DNA of 64,000 nt from assembly GCF_016862915.1 (NCBI RefSeq), contig NZ_BONW01000039.1, positions 248,001-312,000 on the forward strand, written 5' to 3'. Position numbers and translations under genes: made by a program. The first letter of the stretch is position 1. Every line of letters begins with the position of its first letter. The notes beneath the pieces are model-generated. The model was not told where the DNA came from. It did not search any database and saw only the letters and a program-made list of their open reading frames with translations. Shown piece after piece: positions 62,261-64,000 of the stretch. Source of the stretch: Plantactinospora endophytica (GTDB lineage Bacteria; Actinomycetota; Actinomycetes; Mycobacteriales; Micromonosporaceae).

Positions 62261-63018
62261 TCAGGTGGCCGGGGCGCCGTCCCGGTCGCGGGTGGCCTTC
62301 AGGTAGTCGCGGTTCAGTCGGCCGATGCTGGTCAGCGGGATCCCCTTGGGACAGACGGCGGTGCACTCGCCGATGTTGGTGCAGCCGCCGAACCCCTCGG
62401 CGTCGTGCGCGTCGATCATCCCGACGACCCGGGTGGAGCGTTCCGGCTGGCCCTGCGGGAGCAGGCTCAGGTGGCTCACCTTGGCGGCGGTGAACAGCAT
62501 CGCCGAGCCGTTCGGGCAGGCCGCGACGCAGGCGCCGCAGCCGATGCAGGCGGCCGACTCGAAGGCGGCATCGGCGTCGGACTTGCGGACCAGTTGGGCG
62601 TGCGCCTCCGGGGCGGCGCCGGTCGGCGCGGTGATGTACCCGCCGGCCGCGACGATCCGGTCGAACGCGCTCCGGTCCACCACCAGGTCCTTGATCACCG
62701 GGAACGCCTTGGCCCGCCACGGTTCGATGTCGATGGTCTGGCCGTCCCGGAAGTGTCGCATGTGGAGCTGGCAGGCGGTGGTGGCCCGCTCCGGCCCGTG
62801 CGCCACACCGTTGATCACCATGCCGCAGGCGCCGCAGATGCCCTCCCGGCAGTCGTGGTCGAAGGCGACGGGTGCCTCGCCGTCGAGGGTCAGCCGGTCG
62901 TTGAGCACGTCCAGCATCTCCAGGAACGACATGTCGGGGGAGACGTCCGGGACCTGGTAGCTGACCATCCGTCCGGGGTCGTCCGGTCCGGTCTGGCGCC
63001 AGATCCGCAGGGTCAGGT

Positions 63019-63022
<4 letters not shown>
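62261..63022 (-). CDS. sdhB: Succinate dehydrogenase/fumarate reductase iron-sulfur subunit
   Basis: 253 aa from GTG 63022 (GTGA overlap with sdhA). Plant-type [2Fe-2S] ligands in [20 protein letters not shown] with TTACQLH; [4Fe-4S] in [18 protein letters not shown] and [3Fe-4S] in [19 protein letters not shown]. Passes electrons from the flavoprotein to menaquinone. The order is sdhA then sdhB; no membrane subunit follows within the window, the next gene being the serine hydrolase. Confidence 0.96.

Positions 63023-64000
<978 letters not shown>

Overview
The window is GC-rich DNA with pervasive G/C third positions, frequent GTG/TTG starts, many GTGA/ATGA stop-start overlaps and apparent leaderless genes. 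Together with the GlgE alpha-glucan pathway, mycosin-type protease, DUF397/DUF5753 genes, GPP34 protein and DUF389 protein, this points to a filamentous actinomycete, probably Micromonosporaceae (Micromonospora/Plantactinospora-like). The family assignment is inference. No rRNA, tRNA, CRISPR array, insertion sequence or prophage is visible.

Layout. 1-3.4 kb: a ThDP-enzyme fragment, a metal-dependent cyclase, a small secreted protein and an MFS pump with a MerR-type promoter. 3.4-6.8 kb: a translationally coupled pair, an HD-domain/HSP90-type ATPase fusion and a small three-helix membrane protein; it resembles a sensor/effector conflict cassette and is the best candidate here for an undescribed system. 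7.1-17.6 kb: glgB, glgE, a GT4 glycogen/maltose-1-phosphate synthase, glgC and pgm, with a lysE/lysG lysine-arginine export pair between them. 17.8-21.8 kb: an unknown protein and a type VII-like cassette (mycosin, Pro/Gly-rich substrate-like protein, WXG100-like protein) without the secretion ATPase. 22.1-24.2 kb: a secreted protein with two fused glycerophosphodiesterase domains.

24.3-46.0 kb is a large cell-surface glycan locus. It encodes a PglF/PglE/PglD/PglC-like route to lipid-linked diacetyl-bacillosamine, a GDP-perosamine branch (gmd, perosamine synthase, acetyltransferase), the UDP-N-acetyl-L-fucosamine trio (capE, capF, capG) with a WbuB-like transferase, a 3-aminosugar pair (Gfo/Idh oxidoreductase and DegT aminotransferase), further GT4 transferases, two polymerase-like membrane proteins and a flippase. 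The predicted product is an amino-sugar-rich polymer made by a Wzx/Wzy-type pathway. A two-component system lies immediately beyond it.

48-64 kb: a DUF389 membrane protein, a decayed DUF5753 regulator with its DUF397 partner, an SRPBCC-ArsR-SRPBCC operon, Tex, a copper amine oxidase, a GPP34 protein, an amino-acid permease, a metallo-beta-lactamase-fold hydrolase, a class A beta-lactamase-like serine hydrolase, and sdhB with the 3' part of sdhA.

Three signals cut across the genes. Short tandem duplications (period 24-60 bp, often about 36) sit at gene 3' ends and several contain the gene's own stop codon. A palindromic element occurs twice in opposite orientations. A TAnnnT hexamer repeatedly lies 6-8 bases before a start codon.
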